Shown one piece after another: positions 7,289 through 14,434 of a stretch of 14,868 bases of DNA. Origin of the DNA: an uncultured Lachnospiraceae bacterium (GTDB taxonomy: Bacteria; Bacillota; Clostridia; Lachnospirales; Lachnospiraceae). Numbering within the stretch: position 1 is the stretch's first letter; every line of letters begins with the position of its first letter. The position numbers were made by a program, and so were the translations under genes. The notes beneath the pieces are model-generated. The model saw nothing but the letters and a program-made list of their open reading frames with translations. It ran no database searches and was not told the origin of the DNA. The stretch spans positions 1 through 14,868 of the forward strand of contig CAJUDM010000045.1 of NCBI GenBank assembly GCA_910584915.1, written 5' to 3'.

Positions 7289-7475
7289 GTAACAGTTCAG
7301 CCATGCCATTCATAAGTCACCAGAATGTACATTTTTCCAGGCAATGTCATGAATTAGCCGGTGACTTATTTCATGACGGGCGTCCGCCCTATAGAAATAA
7401 TAATACAAATTGTCCTTTGCAAGCAAGCTTCCACGGACAACTTACATCATTATTTCTGCATGGCTGAACTGTTAC
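7289..7475 (-). ncRNA. Inverted-repeat-bounded structured RNA/MITE-like element upstream of rnfB
   Basis: Perfect 18-bp inverted ends: GTAACAGTTCAGCCATGC (7289-7306) and its reverse complement (7458-7475); a further GAGCCGAAT pair lies outside (7272-7280 with 7481-7489). Inside, on the minus strand: arm A, 23 bp (7457-7435 with 7415-7393); arm B, GGGCG-ga-CGCCC (7389-7378); then GTCATGAA (7377-7370), ATAAGTCACC (7369-7360), TTCATGAC (7353-7346) and GGTGACTTAT (7321-7312), which is an a-b-a'-b' H-type pseudoknot with 8- and 10-bp stems. The four differences in arm A are G.U pairs on the minus strand but A.C mismatches on the plus strand, so the minus-strand RNA appears to be the selected molecule. 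No open frame fits. It could be a cis-element of rnfB, a stand-alone RNA or a non-autonomous mobile element. I do not recognise an Rfam family. Confidence 0.6.
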
Positions 7476-7496
7476 ATCAGATTCGGCTCTGCGATT

Positions 7497-7560
7497 CAAA
7501 TTTGTGGCTCCGGCACAAATTTGCGTGTAAAACATAAGCTGTCAGGCTTATGCTTTACAC
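7497..7560 (-). repeat. Tandem-hairpin intergenic element, copy 3
   Basis: Hairpin 1: CAAATTTGTG/CACAAATTTG (7497-7506 with 7514-7523), loop GCTCCGG. Hairpin 2: 15-bp stem 7525-7539 with 7546-7560, loop 7540-7545; its single non-matching pair is G.U on the minus strand. As in copy 1, it lies just beyond an AACTGTTAC end, and its first loop contains GCTCCG. The rest of the gap up to 7729 holds shorter pairs (GTACTGT/ACAGTAC at 7574-7580 and 7608-7614; AAGCCTG/CAGGCTT at 7596-7602 and 7620-7626) and no gene. Confidence 0.5.
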
Positions 7561-7729
7561 TATCCTCATTTCTGTACTGTTTTATGTATTACTGAAAGCC
7601 TGCGGATACAGTACGGACACAGGCTTCTTCTCTTTTACACCTACAGACATTTTAACACATATTTTGCGTTGTGTAATCATTTTTATGTAAGATAGAATAC
7701 AAAAGATTTTCGGGACCGCTTTACGCATA

Positions 7730-10084
7730 CTATGCCTCTTTCTTTAAATAGCAATACCAGTATTCCCACTCTTTTTCCGATTCCGCATCATCGGGCAATG
7801 TTTCCGCGCCTCCCTCGATCCTGTACTCTTTTACCGGATTCCCCAATATATCATATTCTTTTATAACGGAAAAGCCGCCCCCGTCCCCGTCCAGATAATC
7901 TCTCCGGATCAGATTTCCCGCTTCGTCATACGCATAATATTCCGCGTATCCTTTCCATACGCCGTCGGTACTTACCTCTTTTTCCAGGAGAACACCCTCC
8001 CCATCATATTTCCAGACGGTCGTCTCGCAAAAAGAATACTCTCCCTCATCATACTCATAATAAATCTCCTTTATCAGATTGTTTCTGTCGTCATACTCTC
8101 TCTCATAGACCTGATAACGTCTCCCGTCCCTCCCGGAAAGATAAGAAGTCGACACGGTATTTCCGTTTTCGTCATAGGCATAATCGTACTGTACCAGAGG
8201 CGCCGCCTCCCCCGCCTGTATCTCCTCCGGGGAATAAAACAGCGAATAATAGGATTCTCTCAGAAGCTTCCCCTCCTCATCCCATTCCTGCGCGATGTAA
8301 TAAACCGGCTCCTCCCCCTCTGGATGATCTGCGGTATATTCCCTGTCGATCTGCATATGATCGGAACGCAGACAACATTGCCGCTCCGTAAATATTTCTC
8401 CGTCGTAAGACTCCAGATAATAGGTCTGATGCCCCTCATCGTCATAACCGCGGCTCATCTCATAGGTTTCCCTGCCTCTCACCGTATCATATTTCACGTT
8501 ATAGTACAGATTTCCCTGTTCATCGTATTCCAGATATTCCTCCCCCGTTTTCTGCCTCTCTTCCTCCCCCTCTTTCTGCTCCCATCTCTCCACAAAAATC
8601 AGATTTCCCGCCTCATCATAATCTTTGTACTCCCCTATGCAATTCCGGTCCGAATAACGGATATGGAGTACTTCCCTGCCCTGCTCATCATACTCTTCAT
8701 ATTCACTTCTCTCCCCGCGCACATACTCCGTCACCCCCGCCACCCGGCAATGCGCAAGGATATCTTCCCTTTTATTCCACATACTTTGCAGAATCTCTTC
8801 CCTGCGCCCCGCTTTCTTCTCCCCTGCTTCCTGTCCTGCAACAGCCTCCGCCCCCTCTGCGTCCCCTTCCCATACGATGGTTTCCGGATCCTCAAAAGTC
8901 TCTATCCCTCTCTCCAAAAGTCCCGCCGCCCCCACAGGATCGTCCTTCATCAGATAATATTCCGCACACTCGAAATACCAGCCGGAAATATCCATCTCCT
9001 CCGCAAACAGTTCCTGATGATAAAACAGATTTTCATAATCCCGGATGATGCTGTCCGTATAGCCATCCCTTTTCGCCGTCTCCACAGAAGATAACAGCAT
9101 TCCCTTCAACGCTTCTTTATCATCCTTCCGAATCTCCCTTGCGGCATAATAAGCCTGATAAGCTCTGGAAAACTCACCGCTCTCATACCAGCTTTCCGCC
9201 TGCCTCATATTCTTCCGATACAGATACTCTTCGCTGTTTATATATTGCCAGCCTCCGAAACCTGCTGTCAGCAGGACAACTGCCATAAGAGTACCGCCCA
9301 CTGCCATTGCCGCAGTTCTCCTTCTTCTCGCGGGATAGGAATCCCTCACTTCTCCAGACAGGAAAGCCGCCCGCTCCGCCTCCGTCCGGAATATCTCCTC
9401 CGCCTGCCTTTTCTGTTCTCTCCCATACCCAAGAATCGCCCACGGACAGCGCGCCGTAAACCAGGAAACGATATCTTTATAGGATACATTGGCAAATATC
9501 CTGTGCCTCCTGCCATCCTTTGTATAAAAACACAGGGAAAAGAACTGAACTCCGGGGGACACAATATTTTTCTCCATATCGGGAAACGAAACATCCGACC
9601 GCCCGAGATACCCCCATACAATGTCCTCCGTCCGCACGATCTGCGGCATCCCGAAAAGATATCCGTCATAGAACAGAATGTACCCTTCCGCCTCATAGAT
9701 TTTCATGCCGCCCGGATGCCGTTCTCTGAATTTTGCCTCGAACAGTTTTTGCTTTGCCGCCTCCGGCAGCGTCCGACAGACACGCCGAAACCGCCGTTCC
9801 CCGACACCGAGCAAAATGTGGATAAACAGCGCCGGAATCCCCAATACCGCCATCCCCGGAAGCAGATATATCATGTTGGGTATCTGAAAAATCTCCTTCG
9901 CTATCTCCGCCGGCTCTTCCCCTGCACGCGCCGCGATTCCAAGCGTCAGAACTGTGGATACCACAACAAGAGCCAGGTATAAGATCAAAAATCCCGGCAT
10001 GATATATTTTCTTCTGTGATATATCAGAATACCTGCCAGTTTATCCTCAGGCTTTTTACATTTTTTATCGTATTTTTTATCCAT
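7730..10084 (-). CDS. Membrane protein with cytoplasmic PH-like domain, TPR-like helices and C-terminal YD repeats (intact paralogue)
   Basis: About 785 residues. Numbering from the GTG at 10087 immediately before the ATG chosen here: TM1 30-52, TM2 71-93, a basic turn RRFRR, a probably cytoplasmic PH-like domain 125-225 (GYILFYDGYLFGMPQIV, VWGYLGRSD, RHRIFANVS, ILGYGREQK), RRRR, TM3 258-278, then a helical TPR-like part 285-400 and about ten YD-type repeats from 462 to 757 (YDEAGNLI, YDEQGNLY, YDENGNTV, YDDRNNLI, YDILGNPV and others). By positive-inside reasoning the repeats face outward. There is no RHS core motif and no C-terminal toxin domain, so it is not an RHS toxin. The SD is weak: AGGAG is 13 or more bases away, though GAGA is nearer. 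It is a clear paralogue of the split gene at 11489-13845. Function unknown; the layout suggests a sensor or surface-binding protein. Confidence 0.75.
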   Translation of the reverse strand: MDKKYDKKCKKPEDKLAGILIYHRRKYIMPGFLILYLALVVVSTVLTLGIAARAGEEPAEIAKEIFQIPNMIYLLPGMAVLGIPALFIHILLGVGERRFRRVCRTLPEAAKQKLFEAKFRERHPGGMKIYEAEGYILFYDGYLFGMPQIVRTEDIVWGYLGRSDVSFPDMEKNIVSPGVQFFSLCFYTKDGRRHRIFANVSYKDIVSWFTARCPWAILGYGREQKRQAEEIFRTEAERAAFLSGEVRDSYPARRRRTAAMAVGGTLMAVVLLTAGFGGWQYINSEEYLYRKNMRQAESWYESGEFSRAYQAYYAAREIRKDDKEALKGMLLSSVETAKRDGYTDSIIRDYENLFYHQELFAEEMDISGWYFECAEYYLMKDDPVGAAGLLERGIETFEDPETIVWEGDAEGAEAVAGQEAGEKKAGRREEILQSMWNKREDILAHCRVAGVTEYVRGERSEYEEYDEQGREVLHIRYSDRNCIGEYKDYDEAGNLIFVERWEQKEGEEERQKTGEEYLEYDEQGNLYYNVKYDTVRGRETYEMSRGYDDEGHQTYYLESYDGEIFTERQCCLRSDHMQIDREYTADHPEGEEPVYYIAQEWDEEGKLLRESYYSLFYSPEEIQAGEAAPLVQYDYAYDENGNTVSTSYLSGRDGRRYQVYEREYDDRNNLIKEIYYEYDEGEYSFCETTVWKYDGEGVLLEKEVSTDGVWKGYAEYYAYDEAGNLIRRDYLDGDGGGFSVIKEYDILGNPVKEYRIEGGAETLPDDAESEKEWEYWYCYLKKEA

Positions 10085-10248
10085 CACGGAATCTCATCTT
10101 CTCCTGCCCATATACCGAGGGACTTTTTCTATAATACAGACATTCGCCCCGAAAGTTTTTTGTAAAACCATTTTCTCCACATGTACGATCTGTAAATGCA
10201 ATACATTATATACAAAAATATCTTTTACAGTATGACAGCCTCCCAGCC

Positions 10249-11390
10249 TCACTGCCGCGAAAAATACTTTTCTGACAATTCTTTCGGCCTCTCACCCCTT
10301 TTCCCCAGAAAGCTTCTTGTCTCCGTCGTCCCGTCATCGCCGTAAATCGTCTCCACCCACTCCCAGACTTCGCCTCCCTCCGGCACCTCCAGTTCCTCCG
10401 GGATCTCATCGTCAAAGAGCAGAGATTCCTCCATTTTACTCTTCATGACAAACTCGCCGTCCTCATAACGGTAAATGCCAAATCCGTGGGAAGCCGCTCC
10501 GTTTCGCCAACTGCTCCTGATAAGTTTCTGCTTTTTATCCACTGAAGGGTTTTGAATCCCCCGGTAGGATTCACATTCTGTATATTCTCCCGACTCCCTG
10601 TCCCAGATCCAGGCAAGATCGTAACTTACCGCTCCGGTTCCCTGGCTTCCTGTATCAAGAACAATATCCTTTATCCCGTCAAAATTGATATCCTGCATCT
10701 GAAAATTATCTCTTCGATATTCTCCAAACGGGGAATCCGGAGATGTCGCACACTCTGTCATAATGACCTGCCTTTTTTCTCCGTCCGTCACCCGGAAGAA
10801 CGTCACAACATTTTTGATTTCATAACTGTCTCCTCCCGTCTCCTCCTTAAAGCGCACAGTAAAGCATTCTATCATCCGCCCTGCATCCATACAGCGCTGA
10901 TAGATCGCCAGAAAGTAACCAGGCTTATCCGGTTTAACGGATTCCCTGATAATGTTTTTCCATCTCAGAGACTTATCAAGCGAAGAAATGACCACCGGCT
11001 CCTCCTCACCAAAGATATCATCCTCAAATTCCACCTCTTCCCTGCAAAAGCGCAGCCGAAGTTCCAGCTTTTCCCTTGAGAGCAAAGATGTCAGGTCCAT
11101 CTCTTTTGTCACGGCGAGAGAAACCTTTTCCAGCGATGAAAGTTCGTTCAATATCGCTATATCTTCACTCCCGTCTACGCGGCACTGCAGATAAGACAGC
11201 CCCATCCCTTTCAGACAGCTTCTGTCCCTCACCCGCACAGCATTATCGTCCAGATACAGCGAACGCAGTTCTTTCATATCTGTCACATGGTCCAGCCAGA
11301 ATATCCGGGGAAATGTGCTCCCAGCATCCGTATATACAGGATGAAGCTGACGCACAACACCGCATACACCGTCCTTCTTATCACGCTCAC
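10249..11390 (-). CDS. Signal-anchored LRR-like / XAC2610-like protein with an apparent -1 frameshift
   Basis: The main frame is open from 11613 to 10249. From about 11310 it encodes leucine-rich-repeat-like units (MKELRSLYLDDN, LSSLEKVSLAV, LSREKLELRLRF), then a C-terminal domain with INFDGIKDIVLDTG, YDLAWIWD, GIQNPSVDKKQKLI and FGIYRYEDGEFV. The last series resembles XAC2610-type beta-rich periplasmic or surface proteins. Upstream of the LRRs the main frame gives an unlikely Cys-rich stretch. In the -1 related frame a GTG at 11390, with GGGAGGGG 5 bases upstream, encodes MSVIRRTVYAVLCVSFILYI, a good signal-anchor, and runs to 11283. Joining the two at T TTC CCC (11307-11313) gives a sensible secreted or anchored protein. 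A conventional annotation would instead start at ATG 11511 (weak SD). It lies between two paralogous membrane-protein genes and overlaps or abuts the upstream one. Confidence 0.6.
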
Positions 11391-11488
11391 AGTTTCCCCT
11401 CCCGTTCATACACCCATACAAAACACCGCACCCGGAAGTGTTATTCCTTTTATCCGTCAGCCGTTTTACATCTGCTTCAGACAGCCCG

Positions 11489-12205
11489 CTATGCTCTATA
11501 GCGATATTCATAATCCCATTTTTTATCCGATCCCCTGTCCGTCCTGTTCTCCGAAAGAGTCCTGTTTTCTCCGTCAATCTCATATTCCTTTGTCTGATTG
11601 CCCATTCTGTCATATTCCCTTATGACAGAATGACATACTTCCCCCTCCACCAGATGATCCACCTGTACCAGATTATCCGATGCATCATAAGTATAAATCT
11701 CCGCAGACCCCCGCCTGTCACTGTAACTGTTGCCACTGTAACTCGTCTCACTCCGCACCGGCAGGCCTTCGTCGTTATAATACCAGATCGTCGTCATCCG
11801 CCCTGAAGTATCAATCCATTCATTTTCAGAATACCGAACCTCTTTGATCAGATTGCTCCTGTCATCATACTCTTTTTCATAAACCCGAAAAACCATACCC
11901 TCTTCCCCATGCTGATAAGAAAACGACGTACAGTTTCCGGCACTGTCATATGTACGATAATACCGCGTCTGGAATTCCGCCTCCCCCGCCTGTATTTCCT
12001 GAGGCGTACAATCGGCATCATACCATGCCTCCTCCACCGTACGCCCCTCTTCATCAAATCTCTCTTCTTTATAAGAATATTCCTCTTTTTCCACACCGTA
12101 ATCCCAATAAACCTCATATACTTTATCGATCCGCATTCGATCAGATATCACACAGCACTCTGACTTCAGAACACCCTGATCGTACTCCTCCTCGGAGACT
12201 TTTTT
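11489..12205 (-). CDS. C-terminal YD-repeat part of the split membrane protein (-1 frame)
   Basis: This frame is open from a TGA near 12225 down to the stop at 11489 and has no convincing start of its own; an ATG-like start near 12151 would lie inside a repeat. Read on from the slippery site it gives KKVSEEEYDQGVLKSECCVI, then six YD-type repeats (KEERFDEEGR, YRTYDSAGN, YEKEYDDRSN, IWYYNDEG, IYTYDASDN, IREYDRMGN). These align one for one with the last six repeats of the intact paralogue at 7730-10084, including the shared phrase QEIQAGEA. It is therefore the 3' part of the gene that begins at 13845, either reached by ribosomal frameshifting or cut off by a one-base deletion. Its stop lies about 100 bases before the favoured GTG of the next gene. 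Confidence 0.7.
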   Translation of the reverse strand, partial: KKVSEEEYDQGVLKSECCVISDRMRIDKVYEVYWDYGVEKEEYSYKEERFDEEGRTVEEAWYDADCTPQEIQAGEAEFQTRYYRTYDSAGNCTSFSYQHGEEGMVFRVYEKEYDDRSNLIKEVRYSENEWIDTSGRMTTIWYYNDEGLPVRSETSYSGNSYSDRRGSAEIYTYDASDNLVQVDHLVEGEVCHSVIREYDRMGNQTKEYEIDGENRTLSENRTDRGSDKKWDYEYRYRA

Positions 12206-13845
12206 AAATATATCCTGTTTCCGCTCTCATCGTACTCATAATCTGCCTCATAAGTTATTTCTCCCCGTTCCAGATCATAATGCTCCTCATGGAGCAGATG
12301 CCCATCTTCATCGTAGGACCAGTTTTTTTCCTTTTTCTTTACCTTCTCCCCGGATTCTTCCTCACGGCAGATCTCCTCGCAGACCAGATTTCCGGCATCA
12401 TCATAGGTCTTATAAGTCCATCTGCGCGGAAGATAGCGACCGTTCGTCTCCATAATTTCCCGATTTTCTTCATCATACCATATACGCCTGCTCAGCTTGC
12501 CATCAGTGTACTCCTCGACCGACGCCACCTCACAGCGGGCAAGAATATCCTCTCTTTTGCTCTGCATGTTCTGCAAAATCTCTTCCCTGCACCCCGCTTC
12601 CTCCTCCCCTGTTCCCTGTTCTGTAACACTCTCTGGCTCCTCTGCGTCCCCTTCCCATACGATGGTTTCCGGATCCTCAAAAGTCTCGATCCCTCTCTCC
12701 AACAGTTCTACCGCGAACAGAGGCTTCTCATCCATTAAATAATATTCCGCACACTCAAAATACCAGACGGAAATATCCATCTCACCCATAAACATCTCCT
12801 GACAATCTATCAGCTCCTCATAGACTAATGTAATGTAGACAGGCTCTGAATTTATCTTTTTCAACTCGAGTCCGGACAGCATCAATCCTTTCATCGCCGC
12901 CTCATCCTTTCCCTCCCTGTAGCCTGCAACAGCCCTGTAAGCCTGCCAGGCTTCGAAAAACTCTCCTTCCGCATACCATCTGTCCCCCTTCTTCATATTT
13001 TTTTGGTACAGATAGTCGTCACTGTTTATGTATTGCCAGCCATAAAATCCTGCCAACGACAACATGACCGCCAAAAAACCGCCTCCCACTGCCAGCCATG
13101 CCGCTCTCCTTTTTCTGACCGGATAGGAATCCTTTTCCTTTCCGTACAGGAAGGCTCTCTGTTCCGCCTCCCTTTTGAAAATATCCTCCGCCTTTCTCTT
13201 CTGCTCAACTCCATACCCCAGGATCGCCCGGGGACAATGTGTCGTAAACCAGACAGCAACTTCATCCAAAGACACATTGGCAAATATTCTGTGCCGTCTG
13301 CCATCCCTTGTATAAAAGCAGAGAGAAAAAAACTGGAGACGGGGGAAAATATAATTTTTCTCCATATCCGTGAACTGAAGATCCGAACGCCCAATATAAC
13401 CCCAGACAACATCTTCCGCCCGCACGATCTGTGGCGTACCAAAAATACACCTGTCGTTGAAAAGAATATAGCCGCATGCCTCATAGACCGTCAAATGCTC
13501 CGGACTCCGCCCCTTTATCCAACACTCATACAGCGCCCGTTTTGCCTCCTGCGGCATCTCTCTGTAAACGCGCAGAAACCGCCGCTCTCCAACGCAGACA
13601 GCCCCATAAACCAACAGGGCCGGTATCATCCAGACAGACACGATCACAAGCAATTCCGCAAACAAATAAAACAGGTCCCGCATCTCAAAATCCTGCATCA
13701 TTTTCCGCATGAATTCTGCCAGGGCCGCCATATCTACACCCATAAGTACTGTCGTCGCCAGCCCTACCCCCAAACACAGGGGAAACGCGATCAGATACAG
13801 GCGCAATGCTCTCACAATAATCTTTTTCTTCCATCCATAGATCAA
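12166..13845 (-). CDS. Membrane protein with PH-like, TPR-like and YD repeats: 5' part of split paralogue
   Basis: Same architecture as the intact paralogue: two N-terminal TM segments (starting IIVRALRLYLIAFPLC and LFYLFAELLVIVSVWM), turn ERRFLR, PH-like domain (GYILFNDRCIFGTPQIV, VWGYIGRSD, RHRIFANVS, ILGYGVEQKRKAE), basic RKRR, TM3 (LAVGGGFLAVMLSLAG), TPR-like helices, then four YD repeats ending EYDESGNRIYLKK. In this frame ten unrelated residues (SPRRSTIRVF) and a TGA follow, truncating the protein. Start: TTG at 13845 with AGGG 5 bases upstream; a TTG at 13908 would give an N-terminus of the same length as the paralogue's but has a poorer SD and overlaps the kinase gene. The frame stays open to 14040, but that part is a shadow of the kinase. 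The 49-base stretch 12639-12687 is identical to one in the paralogue. Confidence 0.7.
   Translation of the reverse strand: MIYGWKKKIIVRALRLYLIAFPLCLGVGLATTVLMGVDMAALAEFMRKMMQDFEMRDLFYLFAELLVIVSVWMIPALLVYGAVCVGERRFLRVYREMPQEAKRALYECWIKGRSPEHLTVYEACGYILFNDRCIFGTPQIVRAEDVVWGYIGRSDLQFTDMEKNYIFPRLQFFSLCFYTRDGRRHRIFANVSLDEVAVWFTTHCPRAILGYGVEQKRKAEDIFKREAEQRAFLYGKEKDSYPVRKRRAAWLAVGGGFLAVMLSLAGFYGWQYINSDDYLYQKNMKKGDRWYAEGEFFEAWQAYRAVAGYREGKDEAAMKGLMLSGLELKKINSEPVYITLVYEELIDCQEMFMGEMDISVWYFECAEYYLMDEKPLFAVELLERGIETFEDPETIVWEGDAEEPESVTEQGTGEEEAGCREEILQNMQSKREDILARCEVASVEEYTDGKLSRRIWYDEENREIMETNGRYLPRRWTYKTYDDAGNLVCEEICREEESGEKVKKKEKNWSYDEDGHLLHEEHYDLERGEITYEADYEYDESGNRIYLKKSPRRSTIRVF
12199..12205 (-). 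promoter_or_regulatory. A AAA AAG slippery heptamer at the frame junction
   Basis: In the reading frame of the 5' part the codons are TAT TTA AAA AAG TCT, so A AAA AAG is in phase exactly as in the E. coli dnaX -1 frameshift site. A -1 slip continues with GTC TCC GAG and enters the frame of the remaining YD repeats. An SD-like AGGA lies 7 bases upstream (12213-12216), the place where dnaX has its stimulatory SD. A small CTCC/GGAG hairpin follows directly; a CGATCAG/CTGATCG pairing lies further on. Alternatively the six-A run is simply one base short through mutation or sequencing error. Confidence 0.45.
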
Positions 13846-13873
13846 AACATCCCTGAGTTCATTTTCCCTTTTC

Positions 13874-14434
13874 TCATTTTTCTTCTTTTGACCCCATCTG
13901 TTCCGCAATGCCTTTTTCCGCCTCCTCCCTCGACCGAAAGACGAAAATCTCACGCCCGCCCCCATACTTCTCCAACAGACGATAAATAACCGGCAGCTGA
14001 TCCACTGAAAAATCCAGGATCCACTGCCGGAACTCATCATCCAGTTCTGTCTCCACCCAGGGCATATCCTCCCGCACTCTCCAGACCCGCTCTCTGGCCC
14101 CCGCCAGACACACCTCGAGCGGATAATCCAGCAAAAACACCGTATCCGCCATTTTCATACGCATCTCAAGCGTGCGCAGATAATTGCCGTCGATGATCCA
14201 TTCATCCTTTTCCAGGATCTCCCGCAGTTTTCTGTCAAATTCTTCTCTCGAACAGGTCGTTTTATCCGGCTTATGCCAAAGCATGTCCAGATAATACAGT
14301 GGAAGAGACAGCTTTTCATTCAATTTTCTCGCAAAGGTGCTCTTTCCCGCACCCGGACAGCCTATGACAAGTATTTTCTTTTTCGCAAGTTTTAAATCCT
14401 TTTTAAACTGATTGGATGGAACAATATCAAGCAT
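13874..14434 (-). CDS. P-loop nucleotide kinase (FlaR/topology-modulation type) fused to a YafQ-like toxin N-terminus
   Basis: Residues 1-20 (MLDIVPSNQFKKDLKLAKK) look like the start of a YafQ-type RNase toxin, and the gene overlaps the upstream DinJ-type antitoxin gene as dinJ-yafQ pairs do. From there the protein is a small P-loop ATPase: Walker A IGCPGAGKST (25-34), substrate-region YYLDMLWHKP, DEWIIDGNYLRTLEMRM and ADTVFLLDYPLEVC, an Arg-rich lid (RERVWRVRED). This is the pattern of bacterial 'topology modulation'/FlaR-like kinases, whose substrate is not settled. Free members usually begin MKKILVIG; here that start is replaced by LAKKKILVIG. No SD-like start exists just before KKILVIG, so translation probably uses the antitoxin-overlapping ATG (14437 or 14434). 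The toxin's catalytic region is absent. Followed 28 bases later by the split membrane-protein gene. Confidence 0.85.
   Translation of the reverse strand: MLDIVPSNQFKKDLKLAKKKILVIGCPGAGKSTFARKLNEKLSLPLYYLDMLWHKPDKTTCSREEFDRKLREILEKDEWIIDGNYLRTLEMRMKMADTVFLLDYPLEVCLAGARERVWRVREDMPWVETELDDEFRQWILDFSVDQLPVIYRLLEKYGGGREIFVFRSREEAEKGIAEQMGSKEEK

Noticed and set aside
7289..7475. Cloverleaf-like fold as a tRNA or tRNA-like gene
   Set aside because: Too long, no T-loop or anticodon arm of standard size, and an 18-bp terminal stem.
6304..7626. Possible CRISPR array among the repeated hairpins
   Set aside because: Units are not direct repeats of constant length with unique spacers; they are separate palindromes of differing sequence.
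7730..9000. RHS or WapA polymorphic toxin
   Set aside because: YD repeats are present, but there is no RHS core with its cleavage motif, no variable toxin tail, and no immunity gene after the stop.
10100..10230. TATAAT-like sequence upstream of the intact membrane-protein gene as a promoter
   Set aside because: No acceptable -35 box at 16-18 bases; evidence too weak to list.
11512..11613. Start of the LRR/XAC2610-like gene at 11613
   Set aside because: The first 34 codons overlap the end of the YD-repeat frame and read as its shadow; SD is poorly spaced.
13003..13989. Long plus-strand frame of 328 codons antisense to the split membrane-protein gene
   Set aside because: Composition is rich in Pro, His, Arg and Gln as expected for antisense shadows; no motif, no SD, and the opposite strand has clear homology to its paralogue. 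The same applies to the frames at 8324-9094, 9245-9982, 3440-3976 and 6335-7051.
13909..14040. N-terminal extension of the split membrane protein up to 14040
   Set aside because: These codons overlap the kinase gene and give a Ser/Trp/Arg-rich sequence with no counterpart in the paralogue.
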